NCBI GenBank assembly: GCA_964584245.1
Contig: CAZOZK010000059.1
Coordinates: 1-7,444, forward strand
Reading direction: 5' to 3'
Source: CAZOZK01 sp964584245
GTDB lineage: Bacteria; Patescibacteriota; Microgenomatia; UBA1400; PJMF01
Length of the DNA: 7,444 nt
Part shown: in pieces, positions 1 to 6,083 of the stretch
How positions within the stretch are numbered: the first letter of the stretch is position 1
Layout of the letters: every line of letters starts with the position of its first letter
Translations under genes and position numbers: made by a program
The notes under the pieces: generated by a model
What the model was told of the DNA's origin: nothing
The model's input: only the letters and a program-made list of their open reading frames with translations
The model's database searches: none

Positions 1-18
1 CCCCACTTTTTAAATAAA

Positions 19-3000
19 CTAAACATGATGTATAAGGAGCGCGCGAAGCCTATGTCTGCCCATAAATCCTACTAAACAAACTCCAGTTATCAATAACACC
101 CACTCATGAGGTTCTGGGACCGCGCTCGTGCCCAGCAATCCACCAGAAGTTGGATCAACTAATTGTTCTTCACCCAAATCATACTCAACTAAATACCTAT
201 CATCTTGCAGCGAAGCTAAACGTAACTGTTCTTTTTGCTCAGGGGTCACCAAGACAATAAAGGATGAAAACGGTGTAACGATGCCACTGCTTTGCGCAAT
301 ACTATTTAATGCATCTAGAGTAGATAACTGCTGTAAGTCAGCTACCGCAACTTGCATTTCACTTTCAATATGTCTGTGTAATGCTACTTTTGCAATTGGA
401 TCATTCATACTAAGGAACTGAACAGGTTCACCAAGCTGCATATTGCTTGGAGCAGAACTACTTGGATACGAAACCCAGGTACCAGACTCACCAACCAAAA
501 CAAAAGCATCTCCAATAGTATTTTTGACCTTTTGATGCACTGCAAAATTTTGCAAGGCTTCTATACCCGAACTCACGACTCTCGCCTCATTTGCTTGTAA
601 ATAATAGGTGAGTGGATCGGTAAATTGTGATAATTTATTTTCTCTTGTGAGTGGATCACTGATAATATAGATGGGTTGCGCTAGAGATATTTCAGAATCA
701 ACTGTACTGGATTCATCTGCTTCACTATCATCGGTAAATACCAACACAACATCATACTTGCCTTCAACTTGTTTAAGTGCTTCATATCTATTAGTTTTAC
801 CAAATGCAACTTGTACCGGAGCTTTTGGGTCATTTTGCTGCTGATTCAAATTAATTGGCTGACTTACATCATCATTAAAGTAAAATAAATCAATTGTATT
901 AGTTTCTAAAAGTTCAGTCATTGATAGCCAGACATTATGATAATGTATCCAGCCTCTGTCACCCATACTATATGAAGAGTCAGATAAAATAGCAATTCGT
1001 TGTCCTTTGACTAAGTTCTCAGCACCCGCAAACTGATCTTCACAATCAAATGCAATTGCATCCTTAATCCATGGATTCACTGAGTGAGGAACATAAACCG
1101 TTGTTCGATTGTTATACAGAAGTTGCACGGGTTGTGATCCACACTCTTGCACATTCCGAGCTAGCACTGGCACCATCGTTGTCTGCTCAGTCAACAAACT
1201 AGAATCTCTTCCTGAATTTTGAAAACTGTACTCAGTTTTTGAGTCACTAAAAATATTTCTAGATTGAACAACACTAGGAAGCGCTACTTCACCTTGCGCA
1301 TTGAGTGCAGTTACATAACTATAGCGAACCTTTTGGTTCTTCACCAAATCATTTGGATCTTCTGAACCATCTAACTGCCTCAATAGATTTTCCCTCTGCC
1401 AGTTTTGCATGTTTTCTTCATCTACAGGAATTGGATAGACACGCAATTTATACTGGACTGGACCAACCTGTTCAAGAATTGCAGGATCAAGTCTTACACG
1501 ATACTGTGCTTCAAATGTCTGATTAGCTGCACCTTTGGCAGCAACTTCACCCTGGTCTTTTTGTATATTTGGATCTGGAGTAGCCGTAGGTGTTGGGACT
1601 GGAGACTCTTCTTGCTTAGTTATTGCTGTTGGTGCCAACGTTGGTTGGGGAGCTGGAGTAGCAAAGTTGGCAAATTCTAGCTGCTCTTTTTCTAGCTCTA
1701 AATCAGCACCAAGCTTCAAATCAGTTATGACTGAATCCTGTGGCAATGAAAAAACGTACAATACTTCTTGTTCAGAACTTGTAGTGTTTTTGTATTCTTC
1801 TTCGATAGTCACCGTTGCAAATTGCCCTGTACTATCTGGCACAGCTGTCACAATTCGTTGCACCAAATGAACATCTTTGTCTTCACGATCAAGAATACTA
1901 GATTTGAGTTGATCACTTGAAAAATTAAATGAAGTTGCCAGAATATTCGACACTTTTTTGCTTTCTGCCAGCTGAATTGGTTCATCAAAAATATCCTGGT
2001 AGTATTCACTAGCTTTTTTTACATCCTCATCAAATTTTCCTTGAAACATAAATGGCGACGCTACGAGAGAAAATATTTTTTGCAGTTGTTTTGCAGTCCC
2101 CTCGCTGAGTTTTAGTTGATCTTTATAGCCTTGCTCAATCAATGTCATTTGACTATCGGTAATGTACAAATAATTGGCTAAATAGGTATCTATAAGTCGA
2201 TTTTTGATGAAATTTTCGCGCTTTAGAATCTGCGTAGCAATCTTTGATTTTTCTTCAAATGAAATTGCTGTTTGATAGGCAGTCATCTGAGCATAAAAGG
2301 CGATAAGACTTGCCTGATAAGCCAGGAAAATAATCATGAAGGCATAAAACAAACTAAATCCCCAACGTGCGATTACAGCAAACACTTTAGTGGTACGAAA
2401 TGCAAGATTTTTGTTCAATCTATTTGTGGCTTTCCAGTACATAAAAAAGCCGATGAATGGACTCGTTAAGACCGAGACAAATAGCATGAAAATTGTCATC
2501 AGGAGTATAAGAATAACAAAGGCATGCCAAACTGCCTCGAAAAAATCAGTAATAGCTATGAACTGAAAAAGCTCTGAGAATGCAAAAGATTCAAATGAAA
2601 TTTCTGTAATAATTGAACCAATTGCTTGAAAAAGTACTGCCAAAATAATTGGCACAAAGAAAAATATAAGGAGCGATCCATACAGGCCCACTACAACTGC
2701 AGCTTGTAAACAAAACAAATGCAGCAAAAGTAAAAATAGATTTTTTGCCGGTTTTCTAAATATATAAATGATATAGGCAATGATACTGACAACGGCAGTA
2801 CACAAAAAAAGAATGTTGACTGGTGTCATAGTCTTTAAGAAAACGAGCCTACCAAATAGGAACGCCAAAATAGGTAACTCCACACCCAAAAGAATTTGAA
2901 TAAGTTTAATTGGAGTTCTAAATGCTCTAGACAATAGAGCGACAATAATTGCTACCACAGGCATGAAGAACAAAACTCCCAAGGTAACTAGAATATCCAC

Positions 3001-3180
3001 AGGAATAAATTCTGCAAGTTGAGTTAGATCTGAAAGCTGAGCAGATTCACTTCCAAAAAAACTTATAAAAAATTGAATGCCTAAAAGTATAAAGTTGAAG
3101 GCTAAAATAAGATTAAATCCCCAAAACATTAAATGGGCAAAAACTCTAACAAAAAGACTACTACGACCTTGTGAAGTCAT
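19..3180 (-). CDS. Multi-spanning PEP-CTERM membrane protein with VIT-like and vWA domains (TIGR02921-like)
   Basis: This 1053-residue protein has no known function. About seven membrane helices lie at residues 14-41, 61-83, 93-115, 119-141, 147-188 (long, perhaps with a re-entrant part), 215-248 and 267-297. Basic loops at 84-92, 142-146 and 250-266 fit a cytoplasmic N-terminus and an outside soluble part. A VIT-like region begins near 435 and resumes at about 550-585, interrupted by a Pro/Thr linker at 505-538. A vWA domain follows: metal-site motif D734-x-S736-x-S738, T796, and T816-D817-D818. The block SGIVTPFSSFIVLV at 965-978 is typical of the end of VIT-vWA proteins. The C-terminus is a PEP-CTERM signal (VPEP at 1021-1024, helix 1027-1040, RHRLR at 1042-1046), so exosortase processing is expected. 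Its start overlaps the stop of the preceding gene as ATGA, without a Shine-Dalgarno site. Family assignment is from recalled architecture; the ligand is unknown. Confidence 0.88.
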   Translation of the reverse strand: MTSQGRSSLFVRVFAHLMFWGFNLILAFNFILLGIQFFISFFGSESAQLSDLTQLAEFIPVDILVTLGVLFFMPVVAIIVALLSRAFRTPIKLIQILLGVELPILAFLFGRLVFLKTMTPVNILFLCTAVVSIIAYIIYIFRKPAKNLFLLLLHLFCLQAAVVVGLYGSLLIFFFVPIILAVLFQAIGSIITEISFESFAFSELFQFIAITDFFEAVWHAFVILILLMTIFMLFVSVLTSPFIGFFMYWKATNRLNKNLAFRTTKVFAVIARWGFSLFYAFMIIFLAYQASLIAFYAQMTAYQTAISFEEKSKIATQILKRENFIKNRLIDTYLANYLYITDSQMTLIEQGYKDQLKLSEGTAKQLQKIFSLVASPFMFQGKFDEDVKKASEYYQDIFDEPIQLAESKKVSNILATSFNFSSDQLKSSILDREDKDVHLVQRIVTAVPDSTGQFATVTIEEEYKNTTSSEQEVLYVFSLPQDSVITDLKLGADLELEKEQLEFANFATPAPQPTLAPTAITKQEESPVPTPTATPDPNIQKDQGEVAAKGAANQTFEAQYRVRLDPAILEQVGPVQYKLRVYPIPVDEENMQNWQRENLLRQLDGSEDPNDLVKNQKVRYSYVTALNAQGEVALPSVVQSRNIFSDSKTEYSFQNSGRDSSLLTEQTTMVPVLARNVQECGSQPVQLLYNNRTTVYVPHSVNPWIKDAIAFDCEDQFAGAENLVKGQRIAILSDSSYSMGDRGWIHYHNVWLSMTELLETNTIDLFYFNDDVSQPINLNQQQNDPKAPVQVAFGKTNRYEALKQVEGKYDVVLVFTDDSEADESSTVDSEISLAQPIYIISDPLTRENKLSQFTDPLTYYLQANEARVVSSGIEALQNFAVHQKVKNTIGDAFVLVGESGTWVSYPSSSAPSNMQLGEPVQFLSMNDPIAKVALHRHIESEMQVAVADLQQLSTLDALNSIAQSSGIVTPFSSFIVLVTPEQKEQLRLASLQDDRYLVEYDLGEEQLVDPTSGGLLGTSAVPEPHEWVLLITGVCLVGFMGRHRLRALLIHHV
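43..120 (-). other. PEP-CTERM sorting signal coding segment
   Basis: These bases encode residues 1021-1046 of the large membrane protein. Three parts are visible in order: the VPEP motif, a short hydrophobic helix starting at W1027, and a basic cluster RHRLR, with only seven residues after it. This matches the tripartite signal recognised by exosortases (EpsH family) in exopolysaccharide-producing bacteria. With the positive-inside topology of the rest of the protein, the helix would run from outside to inside, as the signal requires. No exosortase gene lies in this window. Confidence 0.85.
967..981 (-). other. vWA metal-ion-dependent adhesion site (DxSxS)
   Basis: These codons read D-S-S-Y-S (residues 734-738) after a hydrophobic strand, RIAILS. 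The DxSxS signature is complete, and the downstream Thr (T796) and the TDD strand end (D817) are also in place, so metal binding looks intact rather than degenerate. Confidence 0.8.
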
Positions 3181-3839
3181 TGCGACATTGTAGCATACTG
3201 GGATTTTGCCTTAGACAGATGAAACATCTGAATTTTTTTATTTTCAACAATCTCAACAACTCCAGTTAATTTTTTTATCAGGGTTTTGGACTCACTTATT
3301 TTATTTACTTTGTTTTCTATTTCTTGTACTAATACTTCAATTAGTTGTTTATCTTTTTTATCAAACCCTCCAGCTTTAAACAGTATTGATAAACAAGATG
3401 TGGGAAGTTTCATGACTACTCTTCGCATAGGCGCATTGGCATTAGCTAGTTGATAACACAGTGTTAATAAACTTGAGTTACTACGCTTATCTAGTGTCAA
3501 TACTAAATAACCTTGATCAGCTAATAACTCCACTTGTTTTTTAAACATATATTTCTTAATTCTAGACGCTTTGGGAAATTTATTTTTTATTTTTTCATCA
3601 ACCTCAAATAGCGAAACAGATGCTAATAAATTTTTTATTTCTTGAGTATTTCTTTTGAAGGTTTCAGCAACATTTTTGAGGTATTCAGTATAAATAGTAT
3701 GTGCTTCGACAGAGTATCCCATTGCCATTGCTCCTGAATCGTAAATCATTTGCTTCGAAAGACCAAAATTATAATCAAATGGATATTCATCTTCTTCGAA
3801 TTTATCTTGGTATCTAGACATGCTTAACTCAACTGACAT
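3177..3839 (-). CDS. Unknown 220-aa lysine-rich soluble protein, translationally coupled to the PEP-CTERM protein
   Basis: I do not recognise this protein. It has no signal peptide or membrane segment, an acidic, aromatic N-terminus (residues 10-25, with EEDEYPFDY), and is otherwise rich in Lys with long predicted helices (about 45-75, 88-108, 160-195). The middle (about 109-150) looks like alternating strand and helix, YLVLTLDKRS then LLTLCYQLANA. The annotated ATG is chosen because a TATAAT hexamer lies 12 bases before it; the ATG at residue 7 is the alternative. There is no Shine-Dalgarno site. Its TGA stop shares bases with the ATG of the vWA membrane protein (ATGA), so the two are very probably one operon with reinitiation, and a cytoplasmic role linked to that protein is inferred. 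The gene is strongly AT-rich (12 G+C of 60 bases at 3541-3600). Confidence 0.8.
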   Translation of the reverse strand: MSVELSMSRYQDKFEEDEYPFDYNFGLSKQMIYDSGAMAMGYSVEAHTIYTEYLKNVAETFKRNTQEIKNLLASVSLFEVDEKIKNKFPKASRIKKYMFKKQVELLADQGYLVLTLDKRSNSSLLTLCYQLANANAPMRRVVMKLPTSCLSILFKAGGFDKKDKQLIEVLVQEIENKVNKISESKTLIKKLTGVVEIVENKKIQMFHLSKAKSQYATMSQ

Positions 3840-3851
3840 ATTTAACGCAGC

Positions 3852-3857
3852 ATTATA
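3852..3857 (-). promoter_or_regulatory. -10 element for the 220-aa gene/PEP-CTERM operon
   Basis: A perfect TATAAT is read on the minus strand, ending 12 bases before the ATG. Transcription would begin about five or six bases before the start codon, giving a nearly leaderless mRNA. No convincing -35 hexamer is found at 16-18 bases upstream, so this rests on the -10 and its position alone. Confidence 0.5.
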
Positions 3858-3929
3858 CTACACGAAGTCTGTAATCGGTCTATTTAAATGATATAGTATG
3901 ATACATAAATGTCTCTAGAAAAAAATAGC

Positions 3930-4349
3930 TTACGAATGTATCTTCTGCATATCCGCCACGCATCGCTTAATCAATTCTGACAAAACAGCAAGGTCAACAT
4001 CTTCCAACTTTTTGATATATAAACACCCCACACTTGTTTTATGCTTGCCAATTTTTTTCATAAGATCAAAGTACTTTTCAAAACCAGGCATACAGTAAAT
4101 CGTCAGCGCCTGTTTTCTTGGAGAAAAACCAGTGAGCATCCAATCGCCCTCCTGACTACTTCGCTCAGACTTATAGTGGTACGAACCAAATCCAATAATA
4201 CTACTCCCCCACAATTTAGGCTCCATCTTAGTCACTTGTTTGAACAGATCGAGCAGAATATAACTATCCTGCTTCTTTTTTTCATCAGAGACCGCTTCAA
4301 TGAAATCAATCACACTCGCATTGGTTTGTTTGGTTTTTATAGTGGACAT
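3930..4349 (-). CDS. DUF1801 (YdhG-like) domain protein
   Basis: The 139-residue product is a small soluble single-domain protein of the DUF1801 family (PF08818). The family's pattern is present throughout: an N-terminal helix after NASVIDFIEAV, a WG-S-I-GFGSYHY segment (residues 47-57), GDW (68-70), GFSPRKQALTIY (74-85), GKHK (101-104) and CLYIKKLEDVD (109-119). Length is typical. Biochemical function is unsettled; Bacillus YdhG (Fra) has been described as frataxin-like, but that role should not be carried over without testing. The ATG at 4347-4349 is chosen over one 20 codons upstream because the domain begins here, a TATACT hexamer sits just before it, and the longer form would add an unrelated hydrophobic stretch read from the promoter region. 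It is separate from the operon to its left, by 90 bases and a promoter. Confidence 0.87.
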   Translation of the reverse strand: MSTIKTKQTNASVIDFIEAVSDEKKKQDSYILLDLFKQVTKMEPKLWGSSIIGFGSYHYKSERSSQEGDWMLTGFSPRKQALTIYCMPGFEKYFDLMKKIGKHKTSVGCLYIKKLEDVDLAVLSELIKRCVADMQKIHS

Positions 4350-4355
4350 GAGGAT

Positions 4356-4361
4356 AGTATA
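4356..4361 (-). promoter_or_regulatory. -10 element for the DUF1801 gene (leaderless type)
   Basis: TATACT is read on the minus strand with its last T seven bases upstream of the A of the ATG at 4349. That is the spacing expected when transcription starts at the start codon itself. No good -35 is seen at the usual distance. The site supports the shorter start of the DUF1801 protein. Confidence 0.5.
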
Positions 4362-4387
4362 CAAGATATTGACAACAATACTCACTG

Positions 4388-4415
4388 TTGATACAACATA
4401 AGATATCACTATAAA
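4388..4415 (+). promoter_or_regulatory. Promoter of the 120-aa gene (TTGATA-N16-TATAAA)
   Basis: TTGATA (4388-4393) and TATAAA (4410-4415), each one mismatch from the sigma-70 consensus, are separated by 16 bases. This is the best two-part promoter in the window. Initiation would fall near 4421-4423, leaving a leader of about six bases. An AGGA at 4417-4420 has good spacing to the ATG but would lie mostly upstream of the expected mRNA start, so it may not act as a ribosome site. Confidence 0.6.
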
Positions 4416-4427
4416 TAGGAATTAAAG

Positions 4428-4790
4428 ATGCAAGAAGAAAAAAATCTACAAAAAGCTGATATAGTTGAAAGAATTACTGATAAATCAACACTCCCAGAAA
4501 AAGCTAAAACAGTTTCTGATCTTTTTACAAGGGAAAAAAACCCAGTTGAAAGATCCCTAATGATTGACAAAGTAGTTGAAAGTGGACAGTATGATTCATT
4601 ACTTGGCATACTAGATTGTTTAACAAATGAAGAAAAACCAAACCCTGTTCATCTTAATAAGATAATTACTAAATTAATCGAAGTCTGCTCTAATGAACAA
4701 GTGACCCAAGTTTCAAAATTGTGGTCAAGAGAATTTAAATACACTGCAAAGAAAATATACCAAAGTGAACTTACACTCAGAATGCTCTAG
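4428..4790 (+). CDS. Unknown 120-aa charged helical protein
   Basis: I do not recognise this protein. It is soluble, highly charged and predicted almost wholly helical, with no signal peptide or membrane segment. Helix-like blocks run at about 8-18, 23-35, 38-52, 54-66, 74-88 and 90-112, and the pattern in 38-100 loosely recalls a small helical-repeat protein, though no repeat unit can be aligned with confidence. Two cysteines occur (C64, C87). The start is supported by a strong promoter immediately upstream. It diverges from the DUF1801 gene and is followed by 81 bases and a new promoter before the TMEM43 gene, so it is probably a single-gene unit. Base composition matches the AT-rich left arm (20 G+C of 60 at 4501-4560), not the genes to its right. 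Confidence 0.72.
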   Translation: MQEEKNLQKADIVERITDKSTLPEKAKTVSDLFTREKNPVERSLMIDKVVESGQYDSLLGILDCLTNEEKPNPVHLNKIITKLIEVCSNEQVTQVSKLWSREFKYTAKKIYQSELTLRML

Positions 4791-4854
4791 TTCATCAAGA
4801 TGACATGACCTTTCTTAGGTTGGATAATTAATTCAGCTATATATACCTTCCTCA

Positions 4855-4863
4855 TGGTATGAT
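4855..4863 (+). promoter_or_regulatory. Extended -10 promoter element for the TMEM43-SPFH operon
   Basis: TGG followed by TATGAT forms an extended -10 (TGn-TATGAT), with its last T nine bases before the A of the ATG at 4872. No Shine-Dalgarno site exists between it and the start, so the transcript is predicted to be leaderless or to have one or two leading bases. A clear -35 is absent, which is tolerated by extended -10 promoters. Confidence 0.55.
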
Positions 4864-4871
4864 TATTTTGT

Positions 4872-6059
4872 ATGTCCACCCCCTCCCAACCCACCCAATC
4901 CGTAACTGAAGTCAGCAATACATCTTGGTTTTCACGGCTGGGTTCGTCGCTCAAAGGACTTTTTATTGCAGTACTTATTCTCTTTGTAGCGGTGGTGGCC
5001 TTATTTTGGAATGAAAATCGTGCTGTAGCGACCTACCAAAGTTTGAAAGAAGGCGCATCACTTGTTATTTCAGCAAATCCAGCAGAAATTAATCCTGAAA
5101 ATGAAGGTAAACTCATCCATTTTTCCGGAGAAGCCAGAACTCCAGCAATCCTCAGCGACGTTGAGTTTGGGATTAACCAAACCGGCCTGCGCCTGCGCCG
5201 TGTGGTTGAGGTGTATCAATGGAGTGAAAACAGCACAAGTACCACCGTCGAAAAACTCGGTGGTGGCCAAGAAACGACAACCAGCTATACCTATGAGAAA
5301 AAATGGTCTGAACCGCTCATCGACTCAACCCAGTTTAAAGAAGTCGCATCCCACGAAAATCCAACCGCCAAACCATACGACACCCAAGAATGGCTGGCAA
5401 ATCCCGTTAGTGTTGGCAAAGTTGCCATCCCTGACTTTTTACTTCGCTCACTTGCGCAGTATCAAGCAATCCCACTCTCTGCAGAGGTCATTCAAACCTT
5501 GCCTTACGCCAAACAAGAAAATTTGGAGGTGTTTGGGGATCACATCTATTACAGAACCGAGGATCCAACTCAACCAGAAATTGGCAATATTCGAATTCGT
5601 TACGAAATCGTCCCGCTTGGCCAAATTAGCGTCATAGCTAAGCAGCAAGGCGAAACCTTAGCTCCGTACCAAACCAAACAAGGCAGATCGCTGTCTATGA
5701 GCAAGGTGGGCATATTCTCGGCAGAAGAAATGTTTGACGCCGCAATTTCAAATAACCAGATGATGACCAACGTACTCCGAGTGCTCGGTGTATTTATGAT
5801 TTTTGTAGCACTGAATATGTTACTCGCGCCGCTCAAGATCCTCGCTAGCTTCGTGCCGTTCATTGGCAGAATAGTTGGATCTATCAGCATGTTTGTTTCC
5901 GCTCTAGTTGCGATCTGTCTTGGAGTAATCGTGATTGCCCTGGCCTGGCTAGCTGCCCGCCCACTTATGGCTATTGGGTTGCTCATCTTTGCCGGTGGCA
6001 TAATTGGAGCGCTCGTCTATATTCGCAGCGCCGCGGCCAAAAATAAGTCAAAAAAATAA
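4872..6059 (+). CDS. TMEM43/LUMA-family membrane protein
   Basis: The 395-residue product fits the TMEM43 family (PF07787) in length, layout and motifs. In eukaryotes TMEM43 (LUMA) is an ER/inner nuclear membrane protein that associates with other membrane and lamina proteins; the bacterial members have no established role. A single N-terminal helix (residues 28-47) runs into the family motif FWNENRAV (45-52). A large domain of about 250 residues follows, with family-like segments KKWSEPLIDSTQF (143-155), HENP (161-164), IGNIRIRYE (237-245) and SAEEMF (283-288). Three C-terminal helices are packed into about 302-322, 331-355 and 357-384, and the tail is basic (KNKSKK). By analogy the large domain is extracytoplasmic. 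The SPFH gene starts 24 bases downstream, so co-transcription is likely. G+C is higher than in flanking genes (30 of 60 at 5221-5280). Confidence 0.9.
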   Translation: MSTPSQPTQSVTEVSNTSWFSRLGSSLKGLFIAVLILFVAVVALFWNENRAVATYQSLKEGASLVISANPAEINPENEGKLIHFSGEARTPAILSDVEFGINQTGLRLRRVVEVYQWSENSTSTTVEKLGGGQETTTSYTYEKKWSEPLIDSTQFKEVASHENPTAKPYDTQEWLANPVSVGKVAIPDFLLRSLAQYQAIPLSAEVIQTLPYAKQENLEVFGDHIYYRTEDPTQPEIGNIRIRYEIVPLGQISVIAKQQGETLAPYQTKQGRSLSMSKVGIFSAEEMFDAAISNNQMMTNVLRVLGVFMIFVALNMLLAPLKILASFVPFIGRIVGSISMFVSALVAICLGVIVIALAWLAARPLMAIGLLIFAGGIIGALVYIRSAAAKNKSKK

Positions 6060-6068
6060 TAAAGTTGT

Positions 6069-6080
6069 GATACTATAAAT
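6069..6080 (+). promoter_or_regulatory. -10-like cluster before the SPFH gene
   Basis: Overlapping -10-like hexamers lie in the 24-base gap: GATACT (6069-6074, preceded by TGT), TACTAT (6071-6076) and TATAAA (6074-6079). TACTAT ends eight bases before the ATG at 6084, a leaderless spacing. There is no Shine-Dalgarno site. This could be an internal promoter giving extra SPFH transcript within the operon; which hexamer is used cannot be decided from sequence. Confidence 0.4.
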
Positions 6081-6083
6081 ACT

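Noticed and set aside
1535..1870. A 111-codon plus-strand open frame opposite the Pro/Thr linker of the vWA protein
   Set aside because: It is a Ser/Val/Gly-rich antisense translation of biased codons, with no independent coding evidence.
3919..3925. Seven-T run (minus strand) just after the DUF1801 stop, considered as an intrinsic terminator
   Set aside because: No G+C-rich hairpin precedes it; it may be a chance run in AT-rich DNA.
4041..4391. A 116-codon plus-strand open frame opposite the DUF1801 gene
   Set aside because: The minus strand encodes a clear DUF1801 domain over the same bases, and the plus-strand product shows no protein-like pattern.
4350..4409. N-terminal extension of the DUF1801 protein to an ATG at 4409, adding a hydrophobic segment
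   Set aside because: The family domain begins at the internal ATG at 4349, a -10 hexamer lies directly before that ATG, and the extension overlaps the promoter of the opposite gene.
4792..4803. Inverted repeat TCATC-AA-GATGA after the 120-aa gene, considered as a terminator
   Set aside because: The stem is five pairs with a two-base loop and is not followed by a T-run, so it is unlikely to terminate transcription.
5062..5637. A 191-codon open frame on the plus strand inside the TMEM43 gene
   Set aside because: It lies wholly within a recognised gene in another frame, has an irregular Pro/Gln/Lys-rich composition without domain features, and has no promoter or ribosome site.
5600..6001. A 133-codon minus-strand open frame opposite the TMEM43 membrane helices
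   Set aside because: It is the antisense of a confidently recognised gene; its length follows from the G+C-rich codons of the real gene.
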